Positions 6,583 through 9,031 of a stretch of 9,031 bases of DNA are shown in pieces (position 1 is the stretch's first letter; every line of letters begins with the position of its first letter). A program made the translations under genes and the position numbers. This DNA comes from Lysobacteraceae bacterium. Its GTDB lineage: Bacteria; Pseudomonadota; Gammaproteobacteria; Steroidobacterales; Steroidobacteraceae. The stretch lies in contig JAAYXG010000145.1 of NCBI GenBank assembly GCA_012516015.1, forward strand, positions 1 to 9,031, written 5' to 3'. The notes below the pieces were generated by a model, which had not been told where the DNA came from, ran no database searches, and saw nothing but the letters and a program-made list of their open reading frames with translations.

Positions 6583-7815
6583 ATGAAGCGGAGCTCTGTC
6601 GCACTCAGCGCGCGAGCGCATCGCGGACAGATCGCGCCGGTCGCCTTGCTCGGTGTGCTGATCTCGAGCGCGGTGCTCGTGCTCATGTTCAACACGGGAC
6701 AGAGGATCACGGAGAAATCGCAGATCACGAACGCCGCTGACGCGGCAGCGTACAGCGGTGCGGTCTGGACGGCGCGCCACCTGAACTTCATGGCCTACAC
6801 GAACCGCGCCATGGTCGCGAACCACGCCGCGGTCGGGCATTTCGTCTCTTACGTGAGCTGGACACGCTACGTGCACGACTCGATCGATTATATCGATCGG
6901 GTAACACAGTGGATCCCGATCGTCGGCCAATACATCGATATCGCCGAGCAGATTGCCGAACAAGTCCGAGAGCTCGCCGAGCAGTCGGCGCAGGTCGCGA
7001 TTCCAGCGATCGATCTCTGGAATGCAAACTTCCGTGCGGCACAGGTGGAAGCACAAGCCTCGCTCGCGCTCAATAATCTCGACGAGCTGATGCAGGCGAC
7101 CGCGCAGTCTCACGATCCGGACATTCGGCTCAACGATCGGGGCGAGCTCTCTCGCCTGCCTCAGGAGCTGCGCGCCCTCGTCGAAGCGCAGCTCCTCGCG
7201 CAACACGCCAACGTGCCCGGCTTCGTTCGACGCTATACCGCGTCGAACGATGAAGGCAGCGTAAGCGAGCTCATCGAAGCGAGCCTACGAGCGAACCAAG
7301 ACGTACAGCGCTGGATCTCCGGCGAGCGTGGCTGGCAAGAGACGGGACTCACCTTTCGGATGCGCAAGGAAGGAACGACGGAGCACATGCAATCGGCCCA
7401 GGGCGCCGATTGGCAGGCCCGCGATCAGCTTCGCTATCGCACGCGCCGTCCGTTCGGCTGGAGCCGCTGGCGTCGCATCGGCGACGAGGCGAGCACGGCC
7501 AGTGCCCGAGAGTTCGATGGGGACTATGCAGGTGTGCCGTCCTATTACAATGTCGCAGGCGCGCCGAACGATCGTTCGCTTCGCATCGCTGCCGTTGCGA
7601 CGAAGCGCCAGGCACGGGTCGCGACCGCGGATCTGCTCGGCATGCAGTCTTCGAGCGTACCGATCTCGACTGTTGCCATTGCAACGGTTGAGTTCAAGCG
7701 TCCGAGCGCAACGGATTTCCCCGCGCTCGGACGAGAGGAGCGCGAGTTTGCGAACCTCTTCAATCCATTCTGGGAAGCGAGACTCGCCCCGCTCATCGTG
7801 CGGGAGGAAAGTTGA
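6583..7815 (+). CDS. TadG-like pilus assembly protein
   Basis: A 410-residue bitopic membrane protein. The N-terminus RGQIAPVALLGVLISSAVLVLMFNTGQ (residues 14-40) gives one membrane helix, followed by ITEKSQITNAADAAAYSGAVWTAR, the hallmark of the TadE/TadG-like N-terminal domain. NFMAYTNRAMVANHAAVGHF comes next, then a mostly helical extracytoplasmic region. Unlike its neighbours it has no Glu at +5 after the Gly, so it is probably not processed as a pilin, as expected for TadG. I see no DxSxS metal site, so the von Willebrand A domain found in many TadG proteins seems to be absent. AGGAAG (6567-6572) precedes the ATG by 10 nt. The stop overlaps the start of the TadE-like gene, pointing to coupled translation. 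The molecular role is inferred from family only. Confidence 0.72.
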   Translation: MKRSSVALSARAHRGQIAPVALLGVLISSAVLVLMFNTGQRITEKSQITNAADAAAYSGAVWTARHLNFMAYTNRAMVANHAAVGHFVSYVSWTRYVHDSIDYIDRVTQWIPIVGQYIDIAEQIAEQVRELAEQSAQVAIPAIDLWNANFRAAQVEAQASLALNNLDELMQATAQSHDPDIRLNDRGELSRLPQELRALVEAQLLAQHANVPGFVRRYTASNDEGSVSELIEASLRANQDVQRWISGERGWQETGLTFRMRKEGTTEHMQSAQGADWQARDQLRYRTRRPFGWSRWRRIGDEASTASAREFDGDYAGVPSYYNVAGAPNDRSLRIAAVATKRQARVATADLLGMQSSSVPISTVAIATVEFKRPSATDFPALGREEREFANLFNPFWEARLAPLIVREES

Positions 7816-8690
7816 TGCGTCCTCGTCGCGGCAGCAACTGTTTGCCTCAGCGAGGCAGTGCGATGGCGGAAGCGCTGGTTGCGCTGCTCGCGCTGTCGCC
7901 GTTTCTCATCGGAGTTCCGTTGCTCGGCAAGCAACTGGACATCAAACACAAGGCTTTCGATGCGACGCGTTATGCGCTATGGGAACGCACCGTATGGAGA
8001 AACGAAGGCGCGAGTCATCGCAAGAGCGCCGAAGACATCACGCTCGAAGCGCGCGATCGCGTGTTGGGCGACCCGAAAGCCTTCGTGATGGACGTCGAAG
8101 CGCTCCGTGCGGAAGGGATCACGGAGAATCGTTTCTGGGTCGATCGACAGCGCCAGCGGCTCATCGACTACGAACGAAACCCGAATGGCATGACGCAAGA
8201 GATCGGCGCGGGTGCCGCGCCCGTCGACGTCGGCTACGTTCTCGTGCCCGGGTTGACGTACGGAGACGGCCCCGTCGGCACGGTGGGCGGTACGCTACGC
8301 GTATCCGACCTCGATCTAAACCGACGTGCTTTTGCGCGGACGCGAACGCGCATCGATGTACGTCCCTCGCTCGCGCACCTGGCCGCCAGCCCGCCGTCGC
8401 TCGGCCATGAAGCGATTCGCGGAGGACAACCCGCGCCCCTCTTCCACGAAGCTGCAGGCGGCATCCTGAGCGACACCTGGGCGGCGGGCGCGGAATCCGA
8501 GTTTCGCAATCGGATCGACTACGTCACCGCAAACGAATTCATCGAGCTTCTCGAGATGCCGGCGCGCGCGATCGGCGCCTTGGCACTTGGCCGAGGCCGC
8601 CCGCTATACGGTGAAGGTCAGTTCGCATGGGAGCCGGAGCTGCGCCCGAGCTCCACCGACCTTCCTCGAGCTTACATCGGCCGACGTTGA
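7815..8690 (+). CDS. TadE-like pseudopilin
   Basis: A 291-residue protein starting with a basic leader ending QRG, then SAMAEALVALLALSPFLIGVPLL. Cutting after Gly-14 puts Glu at +5 (Glu-19), which matches TadE-type pseudopilins, followed by one membrane helix (about 20-38) and DIKHKAFDATRYALWERTVW. The remaining 230 residues are extracytoplasmic, longer than a typical TadE, with no domain I recognise. The ATG at 7815 shares one base with the upstream TGA (7813-7815) and has the strong site GGGAGGAAAG in front; a TTG one codon earlier is less likely. Function, inferred from family: minor pseudopilin in assembly of the Flp-like fibre or a related secretion machine. Confidence 0.72.
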   Translation: MRPRRGSNCLPQRGSAMAEALVALLALSPFLIGVPLLGKQLDIKHKAFDATRYALWERTVWRNEGASHRKSAEDITLEARDRVLGDPKAFVMDVEALRAEGITENRFWVDRQRQRLIDYERNPNGMTQEIGAGAAPVDVGYVLVPGLTYGDGPVGTVGGTLRVSDLDLNRRAFARTRTRIDVRPSLAHLAASPPSLGHEAIRGGQPAPLFHEAAGGILSDTWAAGAESEFRNRIDYVTANEFIELLEMPARAIGALALGRGRPLYGEGQFAWEPELRPSSTDLPRAYIGRR

Positions 8691-8695
8691 GATCG

Positions 8696-9031
8696 ATGCG
8701 ATACGCGTTTGCAATGGTCGCCTGTCTGCTGTTCGCCGGCGCGCATGCCGGCGCGATCGAACGCAGCACGCGCGGATTACCGGAGCTCGGTCCGCCGCCC
8801 CAAGGCGAAGCGCAATGGGTGGCGCGAAGCATGCGGCACAACGGACTGCCGATGACGTTGAAGTCGTTTCATTCGCGATTGAGCGCCGACGGTGTGTTGC
8901 GACACTATGAGACGCAAACGAAGCACGGCTCGACGCGCGAGAGCATGCGATCGCGCCGCGGTGCGTGGCAGGTACTCGCGATTCTCGAAGCGCGCTTCTT
9001 CATCACGATTCATGCCAGGGATCTGCCGTCC
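8696..9031 (+). CDS. Secreted protein of unknown function (partial)
   Basis: The first 112 codons of an open frame that runs off the window end. It begins MRYAFAMVACLLFAGAHAG, a clear Sec signal peptide with a probable cut after AHA (residues 16-18), so the product is periplasmic or exported. The mature part has a Pro-rich start (LPELGPPPQGE), then AQWVARSMRHNGLPMTLKSF, which might be a helix packing against strands, and a basic middle (SMRSRRGAWQVL). I do not recognise the family. The gene starts 5 nt after the TadE-like stop and is co-directional, so it is likely the fourth gene of the pilus-like operon. The ATG has only a weak TGAG in front. Confidence 0.65.
   Translation, partial: MRYAFAMVACLLFAGAHAGAIERSTRGLPELGPPPQGEAQWVARSMRHNGLPMTLKSFHSRLSADGVLRHYETQTKHGSTRESMRSRRGAWQVLAILEARFFITIHARDLPS

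Noticed and set aside
6229..7206. 325-codon minus-strand frame opposite the pilin and tadG-like genes
   Set aside because: Arg/Leu-rich shadow without motifs; both plus-strand genes have ribosome binding sites and family signatures.
7328..8410. 360-codon plus-strand frame overlapping tadG-like and tadE-like genes
   Set aside because: The translation is extremely Arg/Ser-rich and runs in another frame across two coupled genes with better signals.

Overview
The window reads as a chromosomal segment of a GC-rich gammaproteobacterium. The basis is the divergent dnaA / rpmH-rnpA-yidD-yidC-mnmE order, a 44-residue bL34, a full-length YidC with a large periplasmic domain, and a DnaA N-terminus of the Pseudomonas/E. 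coli type. Family-level placement (for example Steroidobacterales, Nevskiales or Xanthomonadales relatives) is a guess that the sequence alone cannot settle. No insertion sequence, CRISPR array, tRNA or rRNA gene was seen.

Region 1 (1-386): the 5' end of dnaA on the minus strand and the dnaA-rpmH intergenic region. The latter holds one perfect DnaA box, a likely dnaA promoter whose -35 lies inside that box, and a good sigma-70 promoter for rpmH. Only one box is visible, so autoregulation of dnaA is better supported here than a complete oriC.

Region 2 (387-4683): a co-directional housekeeping operon. rpmH (bL34), rnpA (RNase P protein), yidD (membrane insertion factor) and yidC (insertase) are followed by mnmE (tRNA wobble-uridine modification GTPase) and a small HEXXH protein of unknown substrate. 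rnpA/yidD and yidD/yidC overlap. The HEXXH gene starts 8 nt after the mnmE stop.

Region 3 (4684-6243): a monocistronic-looking gene for a secreted DUF4412-like protein, then a 403-nt gap. The first half of the gap looks like a small transcription unit: a promoter near 5856-5883, a predicted folded RNA of about 190 nt, and a textbook intrinsic terminator ending near 6083. This is the best candidate for something undescribed. It could be a small RNA or a structured leader for the downstream pilus genes.

Region 4 (6244-9031): a Tad/type IVb pilus-like cluster: a Flp-like pilin, a TadG-like protein, a TadE-like pseudopilin (1-nt stop/start overlap with tadG-like) and the start of a secreted protein of unknown function cut by the window end. 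The pilin and TadE-like proteins share the same 14-residue leader layout, with Gly-14 before the cut and Glu at +5, so one prepilin peptidase probably processes both. The secretion ATPase, secretin and peptidase genes are not in the window.
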